Source: Pseudomonas faucium (GTDB taxonomy: Bacteria; Pseudomonadota; Gammaproteobacteria; Pseudomonadales; Pseudomonadaceae). From it: a DNA stretch of 64,000 nucleotides. The position numbers were made by a program, and so were the translations under genes. Below, piece by piece: positions 48,599 through 58,497 of this stretch. Every line of letters starts with the position of its first letter. Position 1 is the first letter of the stretch. The stretch lies in contig NZ_BQIP01000020.1 in the NCBI RefSeq assembly GCF_021602585.1, positions 1-64,000 on the forward strand, written 5' to 3'. The notes under the pieces were generated by a model. The model did no database searches. It saw only the letters and a program-made list of their open reading frames with translations, and was not told where the DNA came from.

Positions 48599-48683
48599 TG
48601 GTGCGGACGAAGAGACTCGAACTCTTACAGCTTGCGCCGCTGGAACCTAAATCCAGTGTGTCTACCAATTTCACCACGTCCGC
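48599..48683 (-). tRNA. tRNA-Leu (anticodon TAG), first copy in transcript
   Basis: Same 85-nt sequence as 48338-48422, with CCA encoded. Part of a duplicated His-Leu unit. Confidence 0.97.
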
Positions 48684-48736
48684 GTAGCGCTTAAAACAAA
48701 GGCGCCAGATCTGCATCAAGGCGCCTCTGAAGAATA

Positions 48737-48813
48737 TGGGGTGGACGATGGGAATCGAACCCACGACAACTGGAATCACAATCCAGCGCTCTACCAACTG
48801 AGCTACGCCCACC
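48737..48813 (-). tRNA. tRNA-His (anticodon GTG), first copy in transcript
   Basis: Same 77-nt sequence as 48480-48556. It follows tRNA-Arg in the transcript. Confidence 0.97.
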
Positions 48814-48854
48814 ATATCGCTATACAGCCTTACTTGCTTGCCCAAGCTGCCTAA

Positions 48855-48931
48855 TGGCGCACCCGGCAGGACTCGAACCTGCGACCATCCGCTTAGAAGG
48901 CGGATGCTCTATCCAGCTGAGCTACGGGCGC
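48855..48931 (-). tRNA. tRNA-Arg (anticodon TCT)
   Basis: 77 nt with CCA. The anticodon loop CTTCTAA gives TCT, which reads AGA/AGG codons. It is first in the five-tRNA transcript. Confidence 0.96.
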
Positions 48932-49023
48932 ATAAGCTAAAAGCCTAACCGAACGAGTTACAAACCACCCATTCTGCCCGACTCTGCCAACCAGTGCTAG
49001 GCTGTGCCCGACAAGTGCGGCGA

Positions 49024-49085
49024 ATCTTATAGGCGAGCCGTAGGAGCGTCAACACCTTTCTCAAAAAAATTTAAATTATTTAAGG
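49024..49085 (-). promoter_or_regulatory. Predicted promoter of the tRNA operon with UP-like element
   Basis: On the minus strand TTGACG (49047-49052) and TAAGAT (49024-49029) are 17 bp apart; TATAAG overlaps the latter two bases upstream. An A/T-only tract (49060-49085 region, AAATAATTTAAATTTTTTT) lies just upstream of the -35 and looks like an UP element. Leader about 85 nt. Confidence 0.75.
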
Positions 49086-49186
49086 GGTTAGGGGATTTGC
49101 CCGACCACCCGCCTTTGCCCTCGGGCCATGTCGTGCGAGAATGCGCCCTCTTTATTGTTCCTTTCTCGATGGTTAATCACGCGTCT

Positions 49187-50041
<855 letters not shown>

Positions 50042-50055
50042 CATGGCGTGAAATG

Positions 50056-50088
50056 AAAACGGCACCTCAGGCAGGTGCCGTTTTTTTT
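50056..50088 (+). terminator. folD terminator
   Basis: CGGCACCT-CAGGC-AGGTGCCG followed by TTTTTTTT, 15 bp past the stop. Confidence 0.95.
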
Positions 50089-50263
50089 GCCTGCACGCAC
50101 GGCAATCCTGGCACTGCCAGGCAACACAGCCGATTCGGCTGCCACGGCCTTGAAATCAGCCGGTCCCGCTGCCCCGCCTCCCTGTTTCAGCCAACCTTGG
50201 CTCCGCGCCCGCGGGACAATAGCCCTGCGCCCACTCTGAGAGCGCTGCTGCAGGGAGACCCCC

Positions 50264-51328
50264 ATGACCCGCTATATCGACGTGCAAGACATCGCCCGCC
50301 TGGTCAACCGCAAGGGCCTGGCCACCTGCCTGATGGAAATGGCCGAATACATCCGCCAGGACTACCTGCGCTGGCCGGCCTTCGAGAAATGCGCGCGGGT
50401 GGCCAACCACTCGCCCGAGGGGGTGATCGAGCTGATGCCGGTTGCGGACGCCAACCTGTACGCCTTCAAATACGTCAACGGCCACCCGAAGAACACCCGC
50501 GTAGGCCTGCCCACGGTCATGGCCTTCGGCACCCTGAGCGAAGTGCGCTCCGGTGCGCCGCTGCTGCTCAGCGAAATGACCCTGACCACCGCGATCCGCA
50601 CCGCCGCCACCTCGGCCCTGGCGGCGCGCTACCTGGCACGGGAAGAAAGCCGCAGCATGGCGCTGATCGGCAATGGCTCGCAAAGCGAGTTCCAGGCCAT
50701 CGCCTTCAAGACGATGCTGGGCATCGATGAAATCCGCCTGTACGACACCGACCCCAAGGCCACGGCGAAACTGGTGGCCAACCTGGCCGGCCGGCCCGGG
50801 CTGAAGCTGATCGTCGCCCACTCCGTCGCCGAAGCCGTACGCGGCGCCGACATCGTCACCACGGTCACCGCCGACAAGCGCAACGCCACGATCCTCACCC
50901 CAGACATGATCGAGCCCGGCATGCACCTCAATGCCGTGGGCGGCGACTGCCCTGGCAAGACCGAACTGCACCGCGACATCGTCGAGCGCGCGCGGGTGAT
51001 CGTGGAGTACGAGCCACAAAGCCGCGTCGAAGGCGAAATCCAGCAGATGCCCGCCGGCTCGCCGGTGACCGAGTTCTGGCAGGTGCTGGCAGGCAAGGCC
51101 CCGGGCCGCGAGCACGCCGCGCAAGTGACCCTGTTCGACTCGGTAGGCTTTGCCCTGGAGGACTACTCGGCGCTGCGCTACGTGCTGGACACCGCGCGGG
51201 CCTTGAACATCGGCCAGGGCATCGCGCTGGTGCCCTCGCTGGAAAACCCCAAGGACTTGTATGCCCTGCTCCAGCCCCGGGTGGTGGGCATTCGCACCAC
51301 GCCCAAGGCCGGTAGCGCATGTGCCTGA
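50264..51328 (+). CDS. Ornithine cyclodeaminase family protein
   Basis: A 354-residue OCD/mu-crystallin family NAD-dependent enzyme; true OCD turns L-ornithine into proline and ammonia. The Rossmann nucleotide site is MALIGNGSQSEFQAIAFK. The N-terminal substrate domain shows YAFKYVNGHPKNT and LLSEMTLTTAIRTAATSALA, and GGDCPGKTEL holds the catalytic Asp region. GGGAG stands 8 bp before the ATG. A Lrp-type regulator follows 73 bp later in the same direction, supporting an amino-acid catabolic role. Confidence 0.88.
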   Translation: MTRYIDVQDIARLVNRKGLATCLMEMAEYIRQDYLRWPAFEKCARVANHSPEGVIELMPVADANLYAFKYVNGHPKNTRVGLPTVMAFGTLSEVRSGAPLLLSEMTLTTAIRTAATSALAARYLAREESRSMALIGNGSQSEFQAIAFKTMLGIDEIRLYDTDPKATAKLVANLAGRPGLKLIVAHSVAEAVRGADIVTTVTADKRNATILTPDMIEPGMHLNAVGGDCPGKTELHRDIVERARVIVEYEPQSRVEGEIQQMPAGSPVTEFWQVLAGKAPGREHAAQVTLFDSVGFALEDYSALRYVLDTARALNIGQGIALVPSLENPKDLYALLQPRVVGIRTTPKAGSACA

Positions 51329-51401
51329 TTGACCAGGGGCTGCACGCCAGCCCCTTTTTGCCTAACCTGTGCATGCCCCTTCGACAAAGAAGCCGACGTG
51401 C

Positions 51402-51890
51402 ATGGACACCCAGGACACCCCACCGCCGCTGGACCGCATCGACCACGCCATCCTCGATGTGCTGCGCGTGGATGGCCGCATCACCTTCGAAAAGCTCTCC
51501 AGCCTGGTCCACCTCACCCCGCGCCCGTGCCTTGAGCGCGTGCGCAAGCTGGAGCGACGCGGCGTGATTCGTGGCTACGGCGCAATCATCGACCCGCACA
51601 AGGTCGCCCCGGGCCTGTCGCTGCTGGTGCTGGTGGCCCTGTCCAACCAGCGCGGGCGCGTCGCGCAAAAGGCCTTCGAGGCCGCCATGCGCGCCTGCCC
51701 GCAGGTGCACGAGTGCCACTTGATCAGCGGCCATTTCGACTACAGCCTGCAGCTGCACTGCCGCGACATGGAGCATTACCGGGTGCTCAGCGAAAGCTGG
51801 ATGAACACCGAAGCCCTGCACATCGACAAGCTGGTCGCCCACCCGCACCTGGCCGTGGTGAAAAGCAGCGCAGGTACTGTCGACGGGTAG
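51402..51890 (+). CDS. Lrp/AsnC-family transcriptional regulator
   Basis: A 162-residue Lrp-type protein: N-terminal winged helix (IDHAILDVLRVDGRITFEKL, then RPCLERVRKLERRGVIRGY) and a C-terminal RAM (ACT-like) domain that senses amino acids and sets the oligomer. I chose the ATG at 51402. It probably controls the ornithine cyclodeaminase gene; that is inference from position. Confidence 0.88.
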   Translation: MDTQDTPPPLDRIDHAILDVLRVDGRITFEKLSSLVHLTPRPCLERVRKLERRGVIRGYGAIIDPHKVAPGLSLLVLVALSNQRGRVAQKAFEAAMRACPQVHECHLISGHFDYSLQLHCRDMEHYRVLSESWMNTEALHIDKLVAHPHLAVVKSSAGTVDG

Positions 51891-51961
51891 TGCCTATCTA
51901 CCCGCGCTCCTGCCATCGGCATCGCTAGCCTCCCTGCTCCCCCCTCCCGCAGGAGCAGACG

Positions 51962-54900
51962 ATGACGCATGCACACCACACCCACCTCGCCCTCATCCAA
52001 CGCCAGATCCCCGACTGGCTGCGGCAAGCCAGCCCAGAGCAGCGCGCCGAACTGGCGCTGCTGATCCGCGACAGCCAGCAACAGACGCAGCGCCTGAAGC
52101 TGGCCCTGGCGCCCTTGCAGCCGATCGATGCCTTCTGCAAGCCGCTGCTGGAACACGCGCTGGCACGCTGGTTCCCGCAAACGCCAGTGGCGAGCCTGCT
52201 CCAGGCGCAGGTGTCGTTTACCGGTGACGCCCCGCGCAAGCACCTGTCGATGCTCGAAGCCGCCCTGCAAAATGCCGAAGCCGACACCCCTGCCAAGCTG
52301 CTGGCAGCCGACTTCAGCCCATTGGCGCTGGATACCGCGACCCTGGTCCGGGGCATCCGCAACCTGGACCTGGGCCAGCGCTACCGCGCCCACCTGGGCG
52401 ATATCGTCGATAACGACGCTTTTCGTGCCCTGCTCGAAAAGCAGGACCGCAGTGCGTTACGCGCCGAACTGGCGATGGCCACCCTGCGCGGGCACCTCGA
52501 CAGCCACGGCCAGGCGCTGGCACGGGCAGTGCTGGAAGACCAGGCGCAGATCACCCGCGAAAGCGGCAGCCGCGTTGTCCAGCGCCAGTTCATCACCCTG
52601 TTCGGCACGCCGCTCAATGGCCCGCTAGTCATTCAGTTGCAGGACCCCAGCGCAGACGAAAGCTGCCTGCTGTACCTGCCCGGCGACCCACAAGGCGCGC
52701 TGCGCCAGCATGCCTCGCTGGGCGAACTGCGAGCCGCGCTCACCGACCGCCTGGCCGACCATGACTTCCGTGCCTTCTTCATCCGCCACGTCCCCCTGCC
52801 GGAGCAGGCCGGTTTCCTCCAACGCCTGCGCGAAACCCTTTACCCCCACTACCCCTACGCCGAACTGCACCCCACCCCGCCGGTGCTGGACAAGGGCGAC
52901 AGGTTCAGCTGGCTCAGGCGCGCCTTCCCCGGCCCGCGTGACATCTGGCAGGAAACCCGCGACAAGAACGCCAGGCTGCCACTGGGCCTGGAGCAGTGGC
53001 CAGGTGACTGCTTCAAGGCGCGCGCACGCACGCAGGTGGAGCGCAAGTTCATCGATGCCGCCAGCATTGCCGTACCCGTCGCTCAACTGGACGCCAGCGC
53101 ACTACTGGCGCGCCTGGAAAGCTGGCTGGGCGCCGGGCTGACGGTGCTCAACCTGGCCAGCTTCTTTGTGCCAGGCCTTGCCGAATTGATGCTGGTGGTG
53201 GGTGGCGCGCAGATCGTCGACGAATTCCTCGATGGCGTTCACGCCGCCAACGCGCAAGACAGCGACGCGGCCATCGCCCACCTGTTCGGCGTGATCGAGA
53301 GCCTGGTGCAGTTCGCTGCGCTGGGCGCCGTGGAAGCACTGAGCGTACCCGCAGGCCCACTGCAGGGTTGGCATCTGGTCGACAGCGAGGCCGGCACTCG
53401 GCTGTGGCACGGCGACCTTGCACCCTTCCACCGCGAAGCACCAGGGCAGCTGACCGTGCGCGCCGATGGCCTGCATCAGGGGCAAGGGCGAACCTGGCTG
53501 AAAACGCCCACCCACAACTACCCGCTGGAGCAGGCCGGCAATGGCGGCCGTCGCCTGGCCGCAGCGCCAGGGCAGCGCGTGCGGCCGAGCTTGCAGGGCA
53601 TGGAGCCCGGGCCGTGGATCTTCGCCCATGAACAACCGCTGCACTGGGATCGCGCACAGCTGTTGCAACGCCTGGCCACCAGCGCGAGAGATATGGACGC
53701 GCCTGCACTGCAGCGCGCCTTGCAATGCAGCGGCTACGACGAAGCGGTGCTGCGCCGGGTCATGGTCGATCGCGAACCCGCCCCGGCATTGCTGCTCGAC
53801 GCCCTGGAGATGCTCGGCGGCCAGGTCCCGCCTGCGCCCGCGCGGGTAGCCCAGGGCGAGTTGCTGGCACGGGATTTCCCCTCGCTCAGTGCCCGGGCAC
53901 AAGCCGAGCTGCTGGCCCAGGCACGCCCCGCCGACCTGCTGCAGATGCAACGCACCCAGCGCCTGCCCCTGCGCCTGGGCGAGTCCGCCCGCCTGTACCT
54001 GAGGGAAGCCCGGATCAACCGCGCCCTGGCCCGCTTGCACCAGCCCGGCGGCCCGGTCGAAGATCGCGACGCCCTGGTGTTCGGCGCCCTCGCGCAGCTG
54101 CCCGGCTGGACGGGCGAGGTTCGCATCGAACTGCGCGAAGGTTCGGTTTCCGGCCGACTGCTGCAGGCCTGCGGCCCGGAGGCGCTGCCGGCGAAACGCA
54201 TCGTTCGCAGCGAAAAAGGGTACGAGCCGCTCAATGAGCAAGGCGAGGCCCTGGCCAACCGGGCGGACATCTTCCAGGCGCTGCTCAATGCCCTGCCCGA
54301 CAGCGAACGCACCGCCCTCGGCCTGCAGATCCATGAGCCCGACGCGCTCAAGGATGCCCTGCTCGGCCTGCTCGGCCTGCTCGCCAGCGATCGCGCCTCG
54401 GCAGCGCGGCACCTGGGCATGCAGCCGGTGCGCCCCTGGTACCGTTTGCCACGGCGGCTGCCCGGCGGCCAGGTCGGCTATCCCTTGAGCGGGCGCGGCC
54501 TGGGCTGGGTCAGCGAAGACGAACTGTTCAACCGGCTGTTCCCCTCCACCGAGCCACAAGCGCACCAGGCGCTGCGCCAACGCCTGCTCCAGGAAGCAGG
54601 AGGGCAACCGTTGAGTGCGTTGCTCGAACGCCTCAGGGGCGAGTACCTGCAGCTCGAAAGCACCCTTCAGCTGTGGATCCATGACCCGCATGTCGCCAAC
54701 GGCACCTCGCTGGAGGCACAGCGCGCAGTGCGCGGTGAAGCGGCCAGGCGCCTGCGCATGGCCTGGCGCCGCGAATCGACCCATGCTGCCAGCAGGGTCG
54801 ACCATGTGATTCTCGAGCTCGATGGCCACAACCTGGGGCAGTTGCCCACCCTGCCGGCACCGATGCCCCATGTGCGGCAGCTGCGGATCACCTACCTGTC

Positions 54901-56791
54901 CGGCTCAGCGGTTGACAGCCTGGATGATTTCCTTGGCGCCTTCTCCAACCTGCAGACCCTGGACCTTGAGTACAACACGCTGGAAGCCATCCCGCCCTCG
55001 ATCGGGCAGATGGATGCCCTGCAGAGCCTGGACCTGTCGAGCAACAGCGTGGACCTGGCCGAGGCTGCCAACCTCGAGCTGCTGGCCGGGCGGCGCAACC
55101 TGCGGCGGCTGAACCTGGGCAACGCGCTCGACGATCTCCCGGTCGCCGCGCTGGAGCGGCTGGCGAGCCTGCCGTCGCTGACTACCCTGGCCATCGACAA
55201 CAATGGCCTGAACCTCACCACCGAGCACTTCGAGGCGTTGCAGCGCTGGCCGTCGCTGATCGACCTGAGCATGACCAGCAACGACACCACCCTGAGCGAA
55301 GAAAGCCGGGCCGCACTCGCCCGCCTGAACCGCATCCAGACCCTGTTCCTCGGCGAAAACCCGCTGGACCTGGCACCCGATGTCAGCGGCTGGCACCAGT
55401 TGCAGGCCCTGGACCTGCAGCAAACCGGCATAGACGAATGGCCCACCGGCCTCACCGAGCTGATGAACCAGCGCCCGCTGCAACTGCACAGCCTGGACCT
55501 CAGCGAGAACGAGCTCACCGAAGCCCCTGACCTTCAGGGCAGCGCGTTCGCCGAGGCGGTGCATGGGGCCGAGCCACGCGCCTCTTTCGACTTCGACAAC
55601 AACCCGTTCACCGAGCAAGCCCACCAGCGCCTGGCCGAAGCCGGGTTGCCCGCGCTCGGCGACGTCGAGGTCGAAATCCCCTGGTACATCGACTGGCCTG
55701 ACGAATTGCAGGAGCACCACGCGATGACCGCCGACGACCCCTCATGGCAGCCGCTCTACCAGTTGTTCGAGCGGCTGACCCTGACAGCCGACTACCAGAG
55801 CCAGCCAGGCCTCGTGCGCACCCGCATGCAGCACGTGCTGCGCACGCTCAGCGAGAACCCCGGCGAAGCAGCCGAGGGTGGATGGGGCCGGGCGCAGTTG
55901 CACGAGCAGGTAATGGAGGCGATCGACGATGCCACCCAAGGCTGCGTCGATCAGGCCAGCCTGCTGTTCCAGCAGGTCGAAACCGACGTGATGCTGTGGG
56001 ACGCGGTCAACACCGCGGCGCCCGGCACGCACAGCGAGCAGGTGGCCCTGAACAGTGCTGCCGGCCTGCTGCGCCAGCAGCGCCTCGACGAGCGCATCGG
56101 CGACCTGTTCAATGCCCGCGTGGCCCGGCGCCGGGCACTGGCGCAAGCGGCTGATGCGCAAGCACGTGAAGCTGCCCCAGCGCTGGACGCCGACGACGAC
56201 CTCAACGACGTTGCACTGACCGAGCCGGACTACAACGTCGACGAAATCGAAATGGCCCTGCACGCGCGCATGCAGCTACGCGGGCCGCTCGGGCTACCGC
56301 CGCAACCGCAGGTGATCCGCTTCGACTACCTGGCACGCCTGAGCCCGGCGACCGTCAACCGCCTGGGCGCTGGCGTAAACGCGCAGGTGGACGCCGCCCT
56401 GTTCAGCCAATGGGCATGCGACCAGCGCTTCTGGCAGCAGTGGCTGCGCCGCCTGCGTGCCGGGGAATTCCAAGCGCTGGCCAGGGAATGGGAGGCGGCA
56501 AGCGAGTACCACAGCGAACTGACCGAGCCCACGCAGAGCCTGGGGGACTACACCGGGCCACGCGTACCGGCGGCCTACATCGATGCACTGGAGCGCGAAC
56601 TGGGCCACATCGACGGCCTGCAGTGGCGCCAGGGCGGCGCCTTGCAGCGGGTCGACCTGGTGTCCGGGCGCCATGCCGATGAAAGCGCCATCTACCAGCG
56701 GGCCAGCGAGTTGCTGCTCAGCACCCGCAAGGCAGCCGAAGACGCGCTGCTGCGCAGCCTGACCGAGGCCATGGCCAGCACCCTCACCTGA
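51962..56791 (+). CDS. Dermonecrotic-toxin-like / LRR / NEL E3 ubiquitin ligase effector
   Basis: A 1609-residue multidomain protein. The N-terminal half resembles the dermonecrotic-toxin-like region (DUF6543 type) of Pseudomonas proteins. It contains a hydrophobic segment at about residues 380-425 (LTVLNLASFFVPGLAELML), possibly membrane-inserting. About residues 945-1215 form degenerate leucine-rich repeats (LQTLDLEYNTLEAIPPSIGQ; LQSLDLSSNSVDL). The C-terminal part carries the NEL (novel E3 ligase) pattern: TQGCVDQASLLFQQVE with CxD at Cys1328 and Asp1330. NEL enzymes such as IpaH and SspH transfer ubiquitin in host cells. No signal peptide is seen; no secretion genes lie nearby. GCAGGAG stands 6 bp before the ATG. 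Confidence 0.85.
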   Translation: MTHAHHTHLALIQRQIPDWLRQASPEQRAELALLIRDSQQQTQRLKLALAPLQPIDAFCKPLLEHALARWFPQTPVASLLQAQVSFTGDAPRKHLSMLEAALQNAEADTPAKLLAADFSPLALDTATLVRGIRNLDLGQRYRAHLGDIVDNDAFRALLEKQDRSALRAELAMATLRGHLDSHGQALARAVLEDQAQITRESGSRVVQRQFITLFGTPLNGPLVIQLQDPSADESCLLYLPGDPQGALRQHASLGELRAALTDRLADHDFRAFFIRHVPLPEQAGFLQRLRETLYPHYPYAELHPTPPVLDKGDRFSWLRRAFPGPRDIWQETRDKNARLPLGLEQWPGDCFKARARTQVERKFIDAASIAVPVAQLDASALLARLESWLGAGLTVLNLASFFVPGLAELMLVVGGAQIVDEFLDGVHAANAQDSDAAIAHLFGVIESLVQFAALGAVEALSVPAGPLQGWHLVDSEAGTRLWHGDLAPFHREAPGQLTVRADGLHQGQGRTWLKTPTHNYPLEQAGNGGRRLAAAPGQRVRPSLQGMEPGPWIFAHEQPLHWDRAQLLQRLATSARDMDAPALQRALQCSGYDEAVLRRVMVDREPAPALLLDALEMLGGQVPPAPARVAQGELLARDFPSLSARAQAELLAQARPADLLQMQRTQRLPLRLGESARLYLREARINRALARLHQPGGPVEDRDALVFGALAQLPGWTGEVRIELREGSVSGRLLQACGPEALPAKRIVRSEKGYEPLNEQGEALANRADIFQALLNALPDSERTALGLQIHEPDALKDALLGLLGLLASDRASAARHLGMQPVRPWYRLPRRLPGGQVGYPLSGRGLGWVSEDELFNRLFPSTEPQAHQALRQRLLQEAGGQPLSALLERLRGEYLQLESTLQLWIHDPHVANGTSLEAQRAVRGEAARRLRMAWRRESTHAASRVDHVILELDGHNLGQLPTLPAPMPHVRQLRITYLSGSAVDSLDDFLGAFSNLQTLDLEYNTLEAIPPSIGQMDALQSLDLSSNSVDLAEAANLELLAGRRNLRRLNLGNALDDLPVAALERLASLPSLTTLAIDNNGLNLTTEHFEALQRWPSLIDLSMTSNDTTLSEESRAALARLNRIQTLFLGENPLDLAPDVSGWHQLQALDLQQTGIDEWPTGLTELMNQRPLQLHSLDLSENELTEAPDLQGSAFAEAVHGAEPRASFDFDNNPFTEQAHQRLAEAGLPALGDVEVEIPWYIDWPDELQEHHAMTADDPSWQPLYQLFERLTLTADYQSQPGLVRTRMQHVLRTLSENPGEAAEGGWGRAQLHEQVMEAIDDATQGCVDQASLLFQQVETDVMLWDAVNTAAPGTHSEQVALNSAAGLLRQQRLDERIGDLFNARVARRRALAQAADAQAREAAPALDADDDLNDVALTEPDYNVDEIEMALHARMQLRGPLGLPPQPQVIRFDYLARLSPATVNRLGAGVNAQVDAALFSQWACDQRFWQQWLRRLRAGEFQALAREWEAASEYHSELTEPTQSLGDYTGPRVPAAYIDALERELGHIDGLQWRQGGALQRVDLVSGRHADESAIYQRASELLLSTRKAAEDALLRSLTEAMASTLT

Positions 56792-56796
56792 ACCGG

Positions 56797-58485
56797 CTAG
56801 GCATCCTGCCATTCGCTGGGTTGCCGATAACCCGCCACCCACGGCACCACCTGGGTGGCGGGCATCGGTGGGGCAATGCAGTAGCCCTGCGCCAGTTCGC
56901 AGCCCAGCGCCATCAGCACCCGCCCATGCTCGACACTTTCCAGCCCTTCGGCCACCACCTCGCGGCCGAAGGCCCGCGCCAGGCCGATCACCGCGCCGGT
57001 CAGGGCCAGGTCGTCCTGGTCGTGGAGGATGTCGCGCACGAACGACTTGTCGATCTTGATGGTCTGGGTCGGCAGCCGCTTGAGGTAGCTCAACGACGAG
57101 TAACCGGTGCCGAAATCATCCAGGGAAAACCGCACGCCTAGCGCCTGGCAGGCTTCCAGGCAGCGGCTGACATGCTGCAAGTTGTCGATCGCCACCGACT
57201 CGACGATCTCCAGGTCCAACCGGGCTGGGTCGACATGCGGATAGGCCGCCAGCAACTGTTTCAGCCGTTCGACGAAATCGCCACGCTGCAAATGCCGCGC
57301 CGCGATGTTCACGCTCAGCGACCAGGGCTTGCCCAGCCGCTGCCAGGCCAGCAGGCGCTGCAAGGCCTGGGCGATCACCCACTCGCCGATCTCGACGATC
57401 AGGTCGGTCTGCTCCACTAGCGGCAGGAACTCGCCGGGCAATACCAGCTCGCCCGAGGGGCGCTGCCAGCGCAGCAGTGCCTCGAAGCCCAGCACCTGGC
57501 CGGTGCGCAGGTTGACCTTGGGTTGATAGTGCAGGCTCAGCTCGCGGTTGCGCAGCGCCCAGCGCACCCGCGCCACGGTCTGGTGGGTGGCCTTGAGCTC
57601 GAGCTCCTCGGACACATCGAACACCTGGTAGCGGTTGCGCCCGCGCTGCTTGGCCACGTACATGGCCTGGTCGGCATGGCGCACCAGGGTGTCGGCGTCC
57701 TCGTCATCCTGCGGGAACAAGGTCACGCCGATGCTGGCGCTCAAGGTCAGGCGCTGCTCGCGGATCACATAGGGCGCGGCCAGCGCCCGCAACACCCGCT
57801 GCAGGGCCATATGCAACTGCTGGGGGTTGTCGACGTGGCGCAGGATCAGCACGAATTCGTCGCCCGACAGCCGCGCCACGGCATCGCCGCCACGCAGGAT
57901 GCCCTTCAACCGCTGCGCCACTTCCACCAGCAGCAGGTCGCCGGCCGCGTGCCCGTAGCCATCGTTGACCGCCTTGAAGCCGTCCAGGTCGAGCATGCAC
58001 ACCGCCAGCGCAATATCTTCCCGGCGCGAGAAGGCCAAAGCCTGGTTGAGCAAGTCGGACAGGTAGGCGCGGTTGGGCAGGCCGGTGAGCACATCGTGCC
58101 CCACCCGCCACTGCAAGGTGTGCAGCAACTGGCGCTTCTCGGTCACATCGAAGCGGATCGACACATACTTGCGCACCTTGCCGCTGGCCGGGTCCACCAG
58201 CGGCACCATGGTGCTGTCGACCCAGTACAGCGAGCCGTCCTTGGCGCGGTTGCAGATCTCGCCCTTCCACACCCTGCCCGCCGCCAGCGCCCGCCACATG
58301 CCGAGGAAGAACTCCGGCTCGTGCAGGCCCGAATTGAGAATGCGGTGGTTGGCCCCCAGCAGCTCCTCGCGGCTGTAGCCGGAGATGCTGCAGAACTGCT
58401 GGTTGACGTAGGTGATACGCCCGCGCAGGTCGGTTTCGGAAAAGATCGCGGCCGCGTCCACGGCCGCACGGTAGTTATCGTCCAT
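56797..58485 (-). CDS. PAS-GGDEF-EAL diguanylate cyclase/phosphodiesterase
   Basis: A 562-residue c-di-GMP enzyme without membrane segments. An N-terminal PAS/PAC domain (ITYVNQQFCSISGYSREELL to about residue 120) is followed by GGDEF (motif RLSGDEFVLIL, so SGDEF in place of GGDEF) and EAL (GFEALLRWQ; DDFGTGYSSLSYLKRLP). The EAL catalytic residues look kept. I chose the second ATG (58485): AGGA of the Shine-Dalgarno lies 7 bp upstream. Its start is 12 bp after the stop of the Aer-type receptor gene, and the site of its ribosome binding overlaps that stop. Confidence 0.9.
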   Translation of the reverse strand: MDDNYRAAVDAAAIFSETDLRGRITYVNQQFCSISGYSREELLGANHRILNSGLHEPEFFLGMWRALAAGRVWKGEICNRAKDGSLYWVDSTMVPLVDPASGKVRKYVSIRFDVTEKRQLLHTLQWRVGHDVLTGLPNRAYLSDLLNQALAFSRREDIALAVCMLDLDGFKAVNDGYGHAAGDLLLVEVAQRLKGILRGGDAVARLSGDEFVLILRHVDNPQQLHMALQRVLRALAAPYVIREQRLTLSASIGVTLFPQDDEDADTLVRHADQAMYVAKQRGRNRYQVFDVSEELELKATHQTVARVRWALRNRELSLHYQPKVNLRTGQVLGFEALLRWQRPSGELVLPGEFLPLVEQTDLIVEIGEWVIAQALQRLLAWQRLGKPWSLSVNIAARHLQRGDFVERLKQLLAAYPHVDPARLDLEIVESVAIDNLQHVSRCLEACQALGVRFSLDDFGTGYSSLSYLKRLPTQTIKIDKSFVRDILHDQDDLALTGAVIGLARAFGREVVAEGLESVEHGRVLMALGCELAQGYCIAPPMPATQVVPWVAGYRQPSEWQDA

Positions 58486-58497
58486 AAGCATCCTGCT

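Noticed and set aside
48338-48931. tRNA cluster as an integration site for a genomic island or prophage
   Set aside because: No integrase, att-like partial tRNA repeat or phage gene is seen on either side; the repeats are complete, functional tRNA genes.
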